A stretch of 64,000 nt of DNA from Pseudoclavibacter helvolus (lineage in GTDB: Bacteria > Actinomycetota > Actinomycetes > Actinomycetales > Microbacteriaceae): NCBI RefSeq assembly GCF_014191305.1, contig NZ_JACHWJ010000003.1, forward strand, positions 248,001 to 312,000, in the 5' to 3' direction. This document shows, piece by piece, positions 18,201-25,909 of the stretch; position 1 is the first letter of the stretch; the number at the start of each line of letters is the position of its first letter. The position numbers and the translations under genes were made by a program. The notes under the pieces are model-generated. The model did no database searches, was not told the DNA's origin, and worked only from the letters and a program-made list of their open reading frames with translations.

Positions 18201-18754
18201 GCATCCACGCGAACGGTAGCCCGGCCCAGCGCCATGGTGTTCTGGCTGTCCTCGAGGTCGATGGAGTCGTCGCTCGCGAGGTAGCCGCTGCCGATGTTGA
18301 GGTCGACGGTGATGCCGAGCTCGTTGGCGCGCGCGATGACGGCGTCAAGCTTCGCGAAGTACTCGGGCGACTCGTAGCCGAGGATGGCTTCCGTGTCGTA
18401 GCCGGGAGCCGCGTCATAGATCGAGCCGCCGTTGCCGCCGCTGCCAGCGATGCCTTCCTCCGTCAGGAACCCCTTCGAGAAGGCGACGATCTCGACGGCG
18501 CCGAAGCCGTTCTCGTGCAGGTAGTCAACCTGGGCGAGGAGGTCCTCCTGGCTGGCCGCGTTGCCCGGCCACCACCAGCGAACGCCCGGCCGGAAGTCGA
18601 CGCCCGGTTCTGCGAACTGGGTCGGGTCGATGGCACTGGTCGTCGTGGAGAACTCGTCTCCGACGGCTGGACCGGCGACTGCGAGCGTGCAGGCGACGGA
18701 GAGGGCAGCACCGACCGCTAACGCGCGTCGCCCTCGTTTTCGTGGATCGTTCAT
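15254..18754 (-). CDS. Cell-wall-anchored GH106 alpha-L-rhamnosidase
   Basis: A 1166-residue secreted glycoside hydrolase. Residues 1-32 form a signal peptide (twin-basic start, hydrophobic core, Ala-rich cleavage region). The mature N-terminus has GVRWWWPGNAASQEDLLAQV, the hallmark opening of GH106 alpha-L-rhamnosidases. A Pro/Thr/Gly-rich spacer precedes LATTG at residue 1127, a hydrophobic helix and a KKRR tail, a sortase sorting signal. It should therefore act on the cell surface, releasing L-rhamnose from glycosides or polysaccharides. It shares a promoter region with the divergent TetR gene and has a rhamnose-type operator upstream. Catalytic Glu residues were not mapped. Confidence 0.88.
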   Translation of the reverse strand: MNDPRKRGRRALAVGAALSVACTLAVAGPAVGDEFSTTTSAIDPTQFAEPGVDFRPGVRWWWPGNAASQEDLLAQVDYLHENGFGAVEIVAFSKGFLTEEGIAGSGGNGGSIYDAAPGYDTEAILGYESPEYFAKLDAVIARANELGITVDLNIGSGYLASDDSIDLEDSQNTMALGRATVRVDAAGALTLVSGDVSVPTGTGKLSLGIPQAEVSPFFASEKFGFDFGEWDPENVHLNSVMLAPITGQGADLTTANQTLTSDFSSVKTYEQQSVLDLDAAQLSYPSDGATSFAVDTSTLTEGDYEIVALYSATTGSYGFNSIIENTTTDKRNSVVDHLNPVAITKLVNGWLGEAALNDIVESRDVRAAFNDSYEFYTDRHYNDLIQAAAESQELLGYDITPYLPSLYSIYQDSFLIDGTPTVKPEYAALGLQTPEVSRFGGGSGVPLLATNLSEEESQRIVHDYGVLLNDSFLQGLEAFSTTLGEYGIDYRQQAYNPPIDTLKSSQYVDIPETEGLDEYSLKRVASGAHLYGKNLVTSEVFTLGSVPFQITPEFMKQGYDLMATSGVNNFFYHGLSATYSGNDDPAFTSDDNLFAEEGWRAWPTIGVEMADTAGIADYYASMNSYASRANYVMQSGTNSSDVAIYMPLFGALASGGGFGGGSTPLASVTTAQANGWAWDAINDDTIQTGLSWDGSHLVANGGNASFDAMLVESGTVPLETMQALQKLKDAGAPIVFVDTAPATQPGYAGGEYAALDAQVSGIAAAMVGAIEAAAVPAALATSVNAPISYEENADIRFGRRTLPTGGELAYVRNTSVEAATGVNLTVGDGLETCWWLDPETGEIFDAEVDGNVVSATLDASGAVVLLCEPAGTGIADAAVSDGTPSSIDTTERGVAHELGAFSLEVTADNIGTNAPGETSTSDYTGDVLGDWSADGFLGNELRYVTDSGTYRTSVEVPDAADLLKDCAVLDLGIVNNAATVRVNPGTEHEFETQLYAAPYEVDIAPALVNGSNVIEIDVQPVQSNRREGLKELYNSDPVANVKYQAYNSVHGGSGLIPAGLVGPVTLNSAVESIAEPEPTGTAEPTPQPTSTDGTGTTAPTSTPGNGGDGGSGNGSGGSDAGGQDGDLATTGVDGSLAGFLSLLGVVLAGTGAAFLIKKRRGRVTSE

Positions 18755-18850
18755 CTTTGGACCTCTCTGGCTTCCTTGCCAATGACGGGGTGTGAACTGT
18801 CGCGCCGATTCGCGGGGGCGTCAGGCGCGTTTGGAACCGATCTTCAGGCG

Positions 18851-18879
18851 TTGAATCGATTCAGTGGGGAACCTAACAC
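18851..18879 (+). promoter_or_regulatory. Predicted tetR promoter
   Basis: TTGAAT (18851-18856), a 17-bp spacer and TAACAC (18874-18879) lead to the ATG at 18914. The -10 box is inside the CCTAACACGTGTTAGG palindrome. Confidence 0.45.
18852..18863. promoter_or_regulatory. LacI-type operator upstream of GH106 gene
   Basis: TGAATCGATTCA is a perfect 12-bp palindrome. It matches the operators at 19624-19635 and 39776-39787 except for the central A/T. It overlaps the predicted transcription start for the GH106 gene and the predicted -35 of the TetR gene. Confidence 0.7.
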
Positions 18880-18899
18880 GTGTTAGGGAAACCGGGCAA
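18870..18899 (-). promoter_or_regulatory. Predicted GH106 promoter
   Basis: On the minus strand TTGCCC (18899-18894), an 18-bp spacer and TAGGTT (18875-18870) precede the gene starting at 18754. The same TetR palindrome covers its -10 region. Confidence 0.4.
18872..18887. promoter_or_regulatory. Probable TetR operator
   Basis: CCTAACACGTGTTAGG is a perfect 16-bp palindrome between the divergent GH106 and TetR genes. It has the size and symmetry of TetR-family operators and overlaps both predicted -10 boxes. Confidence 0.7.
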
Positions 18900-18913
18900 G
18901 AGACAATGGCGGT

Positions 18914-19537
18914 ATGCCTCCCGAAACCGCCGCCTCTCCCGTTCCGCGGTTCTCGCAACGGGACGTCACGCCACATCCGCGACGCGACGAGATCCTGGAT
19001 GCGGCAACGCGGGTCTTCACGGTCAAGGGCTTCAATGCGGCGTCGATCCGCGAGATCGCCGTGGAGGCCGGCATGTCCCACACCGGAGTGCTGCACCACT
19101 TCCCAGACAAGGCCGCGCTCCTCGAGACGTTGCTCGAGCGCCGCGGTCAGCGCGCCGCCGCGGAGGTTGGTCTCGACTTCTCGACTGGACTCTCGTACCT
19201 GAGGGGGCTGCTTGCCCTCGCCGAGCATGACGTTGAGAAGCCGGACGGCCTCCTCATGTTCAGCATCGTGTCCGCCGAGGCGCTGGCGCCAACTCATCCA
19301 GCACACGCCTCGATCGCGCGCTGGTACGAGTTCTTGCGTTCAACAGCGTTCGACGCGCTCACGGATCTCGACCAGAGGGGGCTCTACGCCCGCACTGACG
19401 TTCCCATCGAGGTTGCGGCGGTGCAGATTGCCGGCCTCAGGGGTGGGCTCACGCAGCAATGGCTCCTGGCTCCCGAAATTGACGCCACCGCGGCCGTCCG
19501 ACTGCAGCTCCAGTCCTACGTCACCGAGGTGCTCTAG
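18914..19537 (+). CDS. TetR/AcrR family transcriptional regulator
   Basis: A 207-residue TetR-type repressor. The DNA-binding domain spans about residues 25-70: RRDEILDAATRVFTVKGF, then ASIREIAVEAGMSHTGVLHH, with the recognition helix and the HHFPDKAALL turn. The C-terminal ligand domain is unassigned. It is divergent from the GH106 gene with a perfect palindrome between, so it likely represses itself and probably the rhamnosidase. Its inducer is unknown; a plant glycoside or released aglycone would fit the context (inference). Confidence 0.9.
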   Translation: MPPETAASPVPRFSQRDVTPHPRRDEILDAATRVFTVKGFNAASIREIAVEAGMSHTGVLHHFPDKAALLETLLERRGQRAAAEVGLDFSTGLSYLRGLLALAEHDVEKPDGLLMFSIVSAEALAPTHPAHASIARWYEFLRSTAFDALTDLDQRGLYARTDVPIEVAAVQIAGLRGGLTQQWLLAPEIDATAAVRLQLQSYVTEVL

Positions 19538-19579
19538 GCGCAGGTTGTGGCCCGCCGATAACAACTCTGCATCCTTGGC

Positions 19580-19609
19580 TTGACGTTTTCTGCGAGCGTC
19601 GCGTAGTGT
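19580..19609 (+). promoter_or_regulatory. Predicted promoter of rhaTPQS operon
   Basis: TTGACG (19580-19585), an 18-bp spacer and TAGTGT (19604-19609) are followed by the operator at 19624 and the GTG start at 19730. Confidence 0.55.
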
Positions 19610-19623
19610 CACACCCAGCCGCT

Positions 19624-19635
19624 TGAAACGATTCA
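19624..19635. promoter_or_regulatory. LacI-type operator of rhaTPQS
   Basis: TGAAACGATTCA lies about 14 bp downstream of the -10 box. It is identical to the site at 39776-39787 in front of rhaI, so the LacI repressor encoded at 38551 is the likely binder. Confidence 0.75.
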
Positions 19636-19729
19636 CAAAGTACGTGAAGAACGAGTGGCCCGCAGCGCTCAACACCGAGCATCCCCATCAACATCCCTCG
19701 CAACACTCAACGAAGAGAACGGAGCCACC

Positions 19730-21238
19730 GTGACGAGTTCGCAAGTTGTACTCGAGCTGCGCGATGTGCAGAAGTCATTCGGATCCGTCGTCGCACTCCG
19801 ATCCGGCACGATCGCCGTCGAGTCCGGTTCCATCCACGCACTCGTGGGTGAGAACGGCGCCGGCAAGTCCACGCTCGTCAAGATCGTCGCTGGCCTCTAC
19901 CAGCGCGACGCCGGCACCTTCCAGCTCGGCGGCGAAGACGTCAACTTCACATCGACGGCCCAGTCGAAGGCCGCGGGCGTCGCGGTCATCTACCAGGAGC
20001 CGACGCTCTTCCCCGACCTCTCGGTCACCGAAAACATCTTCATGGGCCGCCAGCCCACGAACCGCTTCGGCCGCATCAACCGCGCGGCGATGCGCGAAGA
20101 GGCGAAGGCGCTCTTCGCCAGACTCGGCGTGAACATCGACCCGGACCGCCCGGCCGAGGGCCTCTCCATCGCCGACCAGCAGGTCATCGAGATCGCCAAG
20201 GCCGTCTCCCTCAACGCGCGAGTGCTCATCATGGACGAGCCGACCGCCGCCCTCTCCGGCGTCGAGGTCGACCGACTCTTCGCCATCGCGCGCAGCCTGC
20301 GCGACGAGGGCCGCGGCCTCATGTTCATCTCCCACCGCTTCGACGAGGTCTTCGCGCTCTGCGACAAGGTCACCGTCATGCGCGACGGCAGCTACATCGC
20401 CACGAACCTCATCAGCGAGACGACCGTGGATGCGCTTGTACAGCAGATGGTCGGCCGCGAGGTCACCGAGCTGTTCCCGAAGCAGGAGGCCGTCATCGGC
20501 GAGCCCGTGCTCGTCGTCGAGGACCTCGAGAGCCCCGGCATCTTCCACGACATCAACTTCACGGTCCGCTCCGGCGAGATCGTCGGCCTCGCCGGCCTCG
20601 TCGGCGCCGGCCGCAGCGAGGTCGCCCGCGCCGTCTTCGGCGTCGACAAATACAAGTCGGGACGCGTCACGGTTGAGGGCAAGGTCGTCAAGCCGGGCTC
20701 GCCCGTCGCCGCCATGCAGGCAGGCCTCGCGCTCATCCCCGAAGACCGCCGCAAGCAGGGGCTCGTCGTCGACTCGGGCGTCGGCGAGAACATCACGAGC
20801 GTCATCCTGAACCAGCTCACGAAGTTCGGCGTCATCAGCGGCCGCAAGCAGCACGACGACGCCCGCGAGTGGGCCACGAAGCTCGAAGTGAAGGCGCAAG
20901 CGCTCGACACGATCGCAGGCACCCTCTCGGGCGGCAACCAGCAGAAGGTCGTCATCGCCAAGTGGCTCGCGACGAACCCGAAGCTCCTCATCATCGATGA
21001 GCCGACGCGAGGCATCGACGTCGGCACCAAGTCAGAAGTGCACCGCCTGCTCTCCGAGCTCGCGGGCACCGGGATGGCAATCCTCATGATCTCCTCGGAG
21101 CTCCCAGAAGTCCTCGGCATGGCCGACCGCGTGCTTGTCATGCACGAAGGCCGCATCGCCCAGGAAATCGACCGCAGCCAGGCAACCAGCGAGAGCGTCA
21201 TGCGCGCCGCGACCGGCGCAGTGACGGTGGTGCTCTGA
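19730..21238 (+). CDS. rhaT: Rhamnose ABC transporter ATP-binding protein
   Basis: A 502-residue double-ATPase sugar-importer subunit. Domain 1 has Walker A GENGAGKST and the LIMDEPTAAL Walker B. In domain 2 the P-loop is degenerate (GLVGAGRSE, lacking the usual Lys), followed by LSGGNQQKVVIAKWL and LLIIDEPTRGID, as normal for RhaT/RbsA-type proteins. It energises import of L-rhamnose with RhaP/RhaQ. GTG 19730 has GGAG six bases upstream and gives the family-length protein. Its stop overlaps the next start (TGATG). Confidence 0.9.
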   Translation: MTSSQVVLELRDVQKSFGSVVALRSGTIAVESGSIHALVGENGAGKSTLVKIVAGLYQRDAGTFQLGGEDVNFTSTAQSKAAGVAVIYQEPTLFPDLSVTENIFMGRQPTNRFGRINRAAMREEAKALFARLGVNIDPDRPAEGLSIADQQVIEIAKAVSLNARVLIMDEPTAALSGVEVDRLFAIARSLRDEGRGLMFISHRFDEVFALCDKVTVMRDGSYIATNLISETTVDALVQQMVGREVTELFPKQEAVIGEPVLVVEDLESPGIFHDINFTVRSGEIVGLAGLVGAGRSEVARAVFGVDKYKSGRVTVEGKVVKPGSPVAAMQAGLALIPEDRRKQGLVVDSGVGENITSVILNQLTKFGVISGRKQHDDAREWATKLEVKAQALDTIAGTLSGGNQQKVVIAKWLATNPKLLIIDEPTRGIDVGTKSEVHRLLSELAGTGMAILMISSELPEVLGMADRVLVMHEGRIAQEIDRSQATSESVMRAATGAVTVVL

Positions 21239-22290
21239 TGACCACGACCACCACTCAGGGGCCACACCCCACCGCCGGCGCACCCATGCCGCCCAAGAAG
21301 GCCATCCGCTTCGGTAACTTCGGCAAGGCCCGCGAGCTCGGCATCCTCCTCGCCCTCGCGATCGTCCTCGTCGTCGCGACCGTGGCCAACCCGAACTTCC
21401 TGTTCAGCCCAGACGGCTGGCGCGACCTCTTCCTGACGCCGTCCATCCTGCTGCTCGTCGCCGTCGGCCAGGCCATCGTGCTCATCACCCGCAACGTCGA
21501 CCTGTCGGTCGGCTCCGTGATCGGCCTCACCGCCTTCCTCACGGGCCGCCTCTTCATCGACTTCCCCGGCATCCCGATCCCCGTGGTCGTCATCGCGGCA
21601 GTGCTGTTCGGCGCCATCCTCGGCTTCGTCAACGGCGCGCTCGTCGCCTACGTACGAGTGCCCGCGATGGTCATCACGCTTGGCACGCTCTACGCCTACC
21701 GCGGCATCAACGTCATGTGGGCTGGATCGAGCCGCATCAATGCAAGCGACATGCCCCGCGACTTCCTCGCGCTCGGCACCGGCCAGATCCTCACCATCCC
21801 GATCCTCACGATCATCGCCGTCGTCGTGCTCGCCATCGCCGCCTGGGTCATGAAGAACACCCGCCCGGGCCGCGAGTTCTACGCCATCGGCTCCGACCCG
21901 GACGCCGCGAAGCTCTACGGTCTGCCCGACGTGCGCCGCGTCCTCACCGCGTTTGTACTCTCCGGCGCACTCGCTGGCCTCGCCGGCGTCTTCTACGCGG
22001 CCCGCTACGGCACCGTCAGCTCCCAGGCCGGCGCCGGTTGGGAACTGGATGCGGTGGGAGCTGCAGTCATCGGCGGCGTCGCCATCACCGGTGGCGTCGG
22101 AACCCTGTGGGGCGCGGCCATCGGCGCGATGCTCCTCATGACCATCAACCGAGTGCTCCCGCTCGTCGGCATCCCCGACTTCTGGCAGCGCGCCGTCGTC
22201 GGCGTGCTCATCCTCGCCGCGATCGTCCTCGACCGCGTGCTCGCCATCCGCCAATCCCGCAAGCTCGTCGAAGCGAGGGAGGAATCATGA
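21238..22290 (+). CDS. rhaP: Rhamnose ABC transporter permease (RhaP-type)
   Basis: A 350-residue RbsC-family permease with 8-10 hydrophobic segments. It begins after a cytosolic Pro/Lys-rich leader. NVDLSVGSVIGLTAFLTG and the late ELDAVGAAVIGGVAITGG are conserved permease blocks. It starts one base into the rhaT stop codon and ends in an ATGA overlap with the next permease, so translation is coupled. Assigned to rhamnose by operon context. Confidence 0.88.
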   Translation: MTTTTTQGPHPTAGAPMPPKKAIRFGNFGKARELGILLALAIVLVVATVANPNFLFSPDGWRDLFLTPSILLLVAVGQAIVLITRNVDLSVGSVIGLTAFLTGRLFIDFPGIPIPVVVIAAVLFGAILGFVNGALVAYVRVPAMVITLGTLYAYRGINVMWAGSSRINASDMPRDFLALGTGQILTIPILTIIAVVVLAIAAWVMKNTRPGREFYAIGSDPDAAKLYGLPDVRRVLTAFVLSGALAGLAGVFYAARYGTVSSQAGAGWELDAVGAAVIGGVAITGGVGTLWGAAIGAMLLMTINRVLPLVGIPDFWQRAVVGVLILAAIVLDRVLAIRQSRKLVEAREES

Positions 22291-23357
22291 CCGCTCTCAC
22301 GACCCCAACGTCGTCTGCCACCCAGCGCACGATCGAGAACTACTCGCAGCCAGCCTGGCGCCGCATCCTCTTCACCCGAGAGATGGCGATCGTCGCCCTC
22401 CTCGTCGTGGTCTGCGTCGTCTCGATGGCCACGGTGAAGGGCTTCTCGCAGCCCATCACCATCACCTACCTGCTCATGGACGTCGCCGCGGTGCTCATCA
22501 TCGCCCTGCCGATGACGCTCATCATGATCACGGGCGAGATCGACCTGTCGGTCGGATCCATGGTCGGCCTCTCGAGCGTCACAACCGGCGCGCTTGTCCA
22601 AGCGGGCGTCGGATTCGAACTCGCAGCCCTCGTGGCGCTCGTCGTCGGCCTCCTCGGCGGAGCCTTCAACGGCTTCCTCGTCACGAAGGTCGGCCTGCCA
22701 TCGCTCGCCGTCACCATCGGTACGCTTGCACTCTTCCGCGGCATCGCCGTCGGAGTGCTCGGCACGGTCGCCGTCACCTCGTTCCCCGAGTTCTGGACGG
22801 ACCTCGCGAAGGCCAAGATCGTGGGAACGCCCATCCCGGCCATCATGATCCCGTTCCTCATCCTGCTCGCGATCTTCATCGTCGTGCTCCACTACACGCC
22901 CTTCGGCCGCGGCGTCTACGCCATCGGCCTCTCCAAGGAAGCCGCCCACTTCTCGGGCGTCCCCGTCGGCCGCACGAAGTTCATCCTCTTCGTCGCATCC
23001 GGCTTCCTCGCGGCCCTCGCCGGCATCTACTTCACGCTCCGCTACGGCTCGGCACGAGGCGACAACGCGACCGGCCTCGAACTGCAGGTCATCGCGGCGG
23101 TTGTGCTCGGCGGCGTCTCCGTCTTCGGCGGACGCGGCAAGCTCTACGGAGTTGTCGCCGCCGTCCTCCTCATCGGCGTCCTCGCCAGCGCCCTGCGCCT
23201 CGCGAACGTCACCTCCGACGTCATCAACATCATCACCGGAGTGCTCCTCATCGCCTCCGTCGTCGGAGCGAGCCTCCTGCCCAGGATCCGCCGCAAGCGG
23301 CCCCGAGTAGAGAAACCGCTGGTCGGCACGACCAGCGGGAAAGTCACCAAGTCCTAA
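22287..23357 (+). CDS. rhaQ: Rhamnose ABC transporter permease (RhaQ-type)
   Basis: A 356-residue second RbsC-family permease. ITGEIDLSVGSMVGLSSV and GLELQVIAAVVLGGVSVFGG are the matching conserved blocks of this family. It has a short soluble N-terminus before the first helix at about residue 37. Two different permeases side by side are the known RhaPQ arrangement. ATG 22287 with GAGGGAGGAATC upstream. Confidence 0.88.
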   Translation: MTALTTPTSSATQRTIENYSQPAWRRILFTREMAIVALLVVVCVVSMATVKGFSQPITITYLLMDVAAVLIIALPMTLIMITGEIDLSVGSMVGLSSVTTGALVQAGVGFELAALVALVVGLLGGAFNGFLVTKVGLPSLAVTIGTLALFRGIAVGVLGTVAVTSFPEFWTDLAKAKIVGTPIPAIMIPFLILLAIFIVVLHYTPFGRGVYAIGLSKEAAHFSGVPVGRTKFILFVASGFLAALAGIYFTLRYGSARGDNATGLELQVIAAVVLGGVSVFGGRGKLYGVVAAVLLIGVLASALRLANVTSDVINIITGVLLIASVVGASLLPRIRRKRPRVEKPLVGTTSGKVTKS

Positions 23358-23436
23358 GCCCCACATCCACCCACACACGCAACACCCCAACCGTCGCCCG
23401 GAACACCGAGCGGCTCAGTACCCGAAGGGAAACCCC

Positions 23437-24468
23437 ATGAAGCTCGCAACGAAGCGGCTGAGCGCAGCTGGCGCCCTCGCAGTGAGTGCAGCACTTGTGC
23501 TCACTGGATGCACCACCGGCGGCGACGACACCGCAGCAGGCGGCGGAGACACCGGCAACCTCACCGTCACCTTCCTCCCCAAGAACCTTGGAAATCCGTA
23601 CTTCGAGGCGTCCAGCGTCGGCGGCGAGGCAGCTGCAACCGAGTTCGGCGGCACGTTCGCCGAGGTCGGCCCGTCGGAGGCAACTCCCGACGCGCAGGTC
23701 AGCTACATCAACACCCTCACGCAGCAGGGCGTCGGCGGCATCGTCATCGCAGCTAACGACCCCGAGGCCATCTGCGACGCCCTCAACGAGGCACGCGACG
23801 CTGGCACGAAGGTCGTCACGTTCGACTCCGACACCAACCCCGAGTGCCGCGACCTGTTCATCAACCAGGCTGACGCCGATGGCATCGCCAAGGCGCAGAT
23901 CGACCTCATCGCCGAGCAGATCGGTGGATCGGGCGAGATCGCCATCCTCTCCGCAACGGCCAACGCCACGAACCAGAACGCCTGGATCGAGAAGATGGAA
24001 GCGTACGTCGGCACCGAGTACCCCGAGATCACCATCGTCGAGACCGTCTACGGCGACGACGACGACCAGACCTCGTTCGACAAGACCGCAGCGCTCCTCC
24101 AGACCCACCCCAACCTCAAGGGCATCGTCTCGCCCACGACGGTCGGCATCGCGGCTGCAGCACGCTACATCCAGACCTCTGACTTCAAGGGCAAGGTCGC
24201 GGTGACCGGTCTCGGCACGCCGAACCAGATGCGCGAGTTCGTCGAAGACGGCACCGTCACCTCGTTCGCCCTCTGGAACCCGGAAGACCTCGGCTACCTT
24301 GCGGCATTCGCCGCTCAGGCCCTCATCGCCGGCGACATCACCGGTGCTGAAGGCGACACGTTCACCGCTGGCGAGCTCGGCGAGTACACGGTGGGCCCCG
24401 ACGGCACCGTCCTCCTCGGAGACCCCTTCGTCTTCGACAAGGACAACATCGGCGACTTCAGCTTCTAG
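23437..24468 (+). CDS. rhaS: Rhamnose ABC transporter substrate-binding lipoprotein
   Basis: A 343-residue periplasmic-binding-type lipoprotein. The signal ends in the lipobox LTGC at about residue 25, followed by a flexible Gly/Asp linker. The type I binding fold (LTVTFLPKNLGNPYFEA...) resembles RhaS/RbsB proteins. It delivers L-rhamnose to RhaTPQ at the outer face of the membrane. It lies 79 bp after rhaQ in the same operon; RBS GAAGGGAAACC precedes ATG 23437. A strong terminator follows. Confidence 0.88.
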   Translation: MKLATKRLSAAGALAVSAALVLTGCTTGGDDTAAGGGDTGNLTVTFLPKNLGNPYFEASSVGGEAAATEFGGTFAEVGPSEATPDAQVSYINTLTQQGVGGIVIAANDPEAICDALNEARDAGTKVVTFDSDTNPECRDLFINQADADGIAKAQIDLIAEQIGGSGEIAILSATANATNQNAWIEKMEAYVGTEYPEITIVETVYGDDDDQTSFDKTAALLQTHPNLKGIVSPTTVGIAAAARYIQTSDFKGKVAVTGLGTPNQMREFVEDGTVTSFALWNPEDLGYLAAFAAQALIAGDITGAEGDTFTAGELGEYTVGPDGTVLLGDPFVFDKDNIGDFSF

Positions 24469-24548
24469 GAGCCGAAGTGGTGAGGAGCTCCTCGGACCTC
24501 CTCAGCGCTGAAGGCGGGCGCTAGTCGCCTCGCCGAACCGAACTGCAG

Positions 24549-24581
24549 ACGCCGCGCCGGGACCATCTCCCGGCGCGGCGT
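24549..24581 (+). terminator. Rho-independent terminator after rhaS
   Basis: A perfect 14-bp GC-rich stem (24549-24562 with 24568-24581) with a 5-nt loop is followed by TTTGCG. It should end most rhaTPQS transcripts before rhaM. Confidence 0.8.
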
Positions 24582-24632
24582 TTGCGCATCCCGCGCCGCG
24601 CGCAGTCGCCGTCGCTCGCCTCCTCACTCGCA

Positions 24633-24730
24633 GTTCAATTTTCGGGCGAAGTGCGCGCAGGGCTGGAGGCGATGCCCGGAACTCCGGGGGAGCGGACGGG
24701 CGACCGCCGCACTTCGCCCGATAATTGACC
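24633..24730. repeat. 98-bp near-perfect palindrome
   Basis: The 23-bp arms (24633-24655 and 24708-24730) match at about 20 positions, including the shared core TCGGGCGAAGTGCG. They are separated by a 52-bp Gly-codon-like GC-rich core. It lies in the 343-bp gap between rhaS and rhaM, which otherwise holds only the terminator and no gene. No second copy is seen in the window. Confidence 0.65.
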
Positions 24731-24811
24731 AGAAGCCGGGGCAACTCGGACGGGCACGCCCAACGACCTCAGCGTTTGTGGCCCGTCGCCCTGCAGAACG
24801 TAGGAGATCAC

Positions 24812-25144
24812 ATGCCCAGAATCGGATTCCAGCTCAAGGTCGCGCCGCAGCACATCGACGAGTACGTGCGCCGCCACGCCGAGGTGTGGCCAGAGATGCT
24901 CGCAGAGATCGCGGCAGCCGGCCGCCGCAACTACTCACTGTTCCTCGCGCCGGACGGCACGCTCTTCGGCAGCTACGACGTCGACGACGAGGCTGCCGCC
25001 AACGCGTATCTCGCGGCTTCGCCCGTCGCGGCCCGTTGGGAAGCCGACATGTCCCAGTTCTTCGACGGCCTCGAAGGCCGAGCAGACCAGGCCGCGTCGC
25101 CCCTCGTCGAGGTCTTCAACCTGGAAGAGCAGCTCGGCGCGTAG
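24812..25144 (+). CDS. rhaM: L-rhamnose mutarotase
   Basis: A 110-residue dimeric alpha/beta-barrel of the RhaM family, which interconverts alpha- and beta-L-rhamnose. IGFQLKVAPQHIDEYVRRHA, VWPEMLAEIAAAG and NYSLFLAPDGTLFGSYD are conserved, and the C-terminal SPLVEVFNLE is characteristic. ATG 24812 follows TAGGAGATCAC. Separation from rhaS by a terminator and a palindrome suggests weaker or independent expression compared with the transporter. Confidence 0.92.
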   Translation: MPRIGFQLKVAPQHIDEYVRRHAEVWPEMLAEIAAAGRRNYSLFLAPDGTLFGSYDVDDEAAANAYLAASPVAARWEADMSQFFDGLEGRADQAASPLVEVFNLEEQLGA

Positions 25145-25195
25145 GTAACTCCGGCGACGTTCCGCCGGTTCCTGCCCCCGACCTGCTTGACCGCG

Positions 25196-25253
25196 CATCC
25201 ACACGAGCGATGCTTCATCGTTTCGACACGAACGGGCAGTTGCCGCGTGGATG
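25196..25253. repeat. 58-bp palindromic repeat, family 2, copy B
   Basis: The left arm CATCCACACGAGC (25196-25208) opposes GCCGCGTGGATG (25242-25253). It is the same length as the element at 3761-3818, with conserved arms and a TTCGA.ACGAAC centre. A threefold GGCCAGAA repeat follows at about 25267-25291. Both lie between convergent genes. Confidence 0.65.
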
Positions 25254-25354
25254 CCAGGGGAGGGTGGGCCAGAAGGCCAGAAGGCCAGAAGGTGAGGGGC
25301 ACGAGGGGCGCGCTGAGGTTCCCTGCGGTTCGCTGCGCAGGCGCCGACGGATGC

Positions 25355-25906
25355 TCAACCCGGGCGGGTGTCGATGTCGCGGCCGTGCCACAGGTCGCCG
25401 CACTCCACCGTGCGCGCACCGTGTGCCGCCAAATACGGGCCGGCGCCTTGATCGCCGTCCAAGCTCGAGGCGAGCGACGCCCAGTGCTCGCGCCGGATAA
25501 GCACCGGATGCCCGGGCTTGCCCCCATAGGTCGCCCGCGCGAGTGAACCGCCAGCCCCGAGAACCCGTTCGCAAGCAGCCGCCGGCAAGTCGGGCGTGTC
25601 GACCAGAACCAGCAGGACAGTGTCCGCGTCGGTCGCCTCGGCGGCTCGCAGCGCGGCGCGGACCGAGGCGGCGAGGCCCTCCGCCCAGTCCGGCACGGGG
25701 ACGACCGTCGCGGTCGGCGGCACGAGCGCCGCCGATTCGCCGCGCCCCGCGCCGAGGGTGACCAGCACGTCCGAGCATCCGGATGCGAGCAGCGTCTCGA
25801 CGGCACGGGCAACCCAGGGCGTGCCGTCCGGAAGGCTCGCCAGTGACTTCGGCCCGCCGAACCTGGACCCGGCCCCCGCTGCGAGCACAACCCCGCACAC
25901 GCTCAT
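25355..25906 (-). CDS. MobA-like NTP transferase (molybdenum cofactor cytidylyltransferase type)
   Basis: A 183-residue nucleotidyltransferase. VVLAAGAGSRFGGPKSLASL is the nucleotide-binding signature; LLVLVDTPDLPAAA contains the metal-binding Asp; GKPGHPVLIRREHW is the second conserved block of MocA/MobA-like proteins. MocA-type enzymes join CMP to molybdopterin for xanthine dehydrogenase-class enzymes, which fits the XDH and XdhC genes next to it. ATG 25906 is the first start after the repetitive spacer. The substrate nucleotide is inferred from context. Confidence 0.85.
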   Translation of the reverse strand: MSVCGVVLAAGAGSRFGGPKSLASLPDGTPWVARAVETLLASGCSDVLVTLGAGRGESAALVPPTATVVPVPDWAEGLAASVRAALRAAEATDADTVLLVLVDTPDLPAAACERVLGAGGSLARATYGGKPGHPVLIRREHWASLASSLDGDQGAGPYLAAHGARTVECGDLWHGRDIDTRPG

Positions 25907-25909
25907 CCG

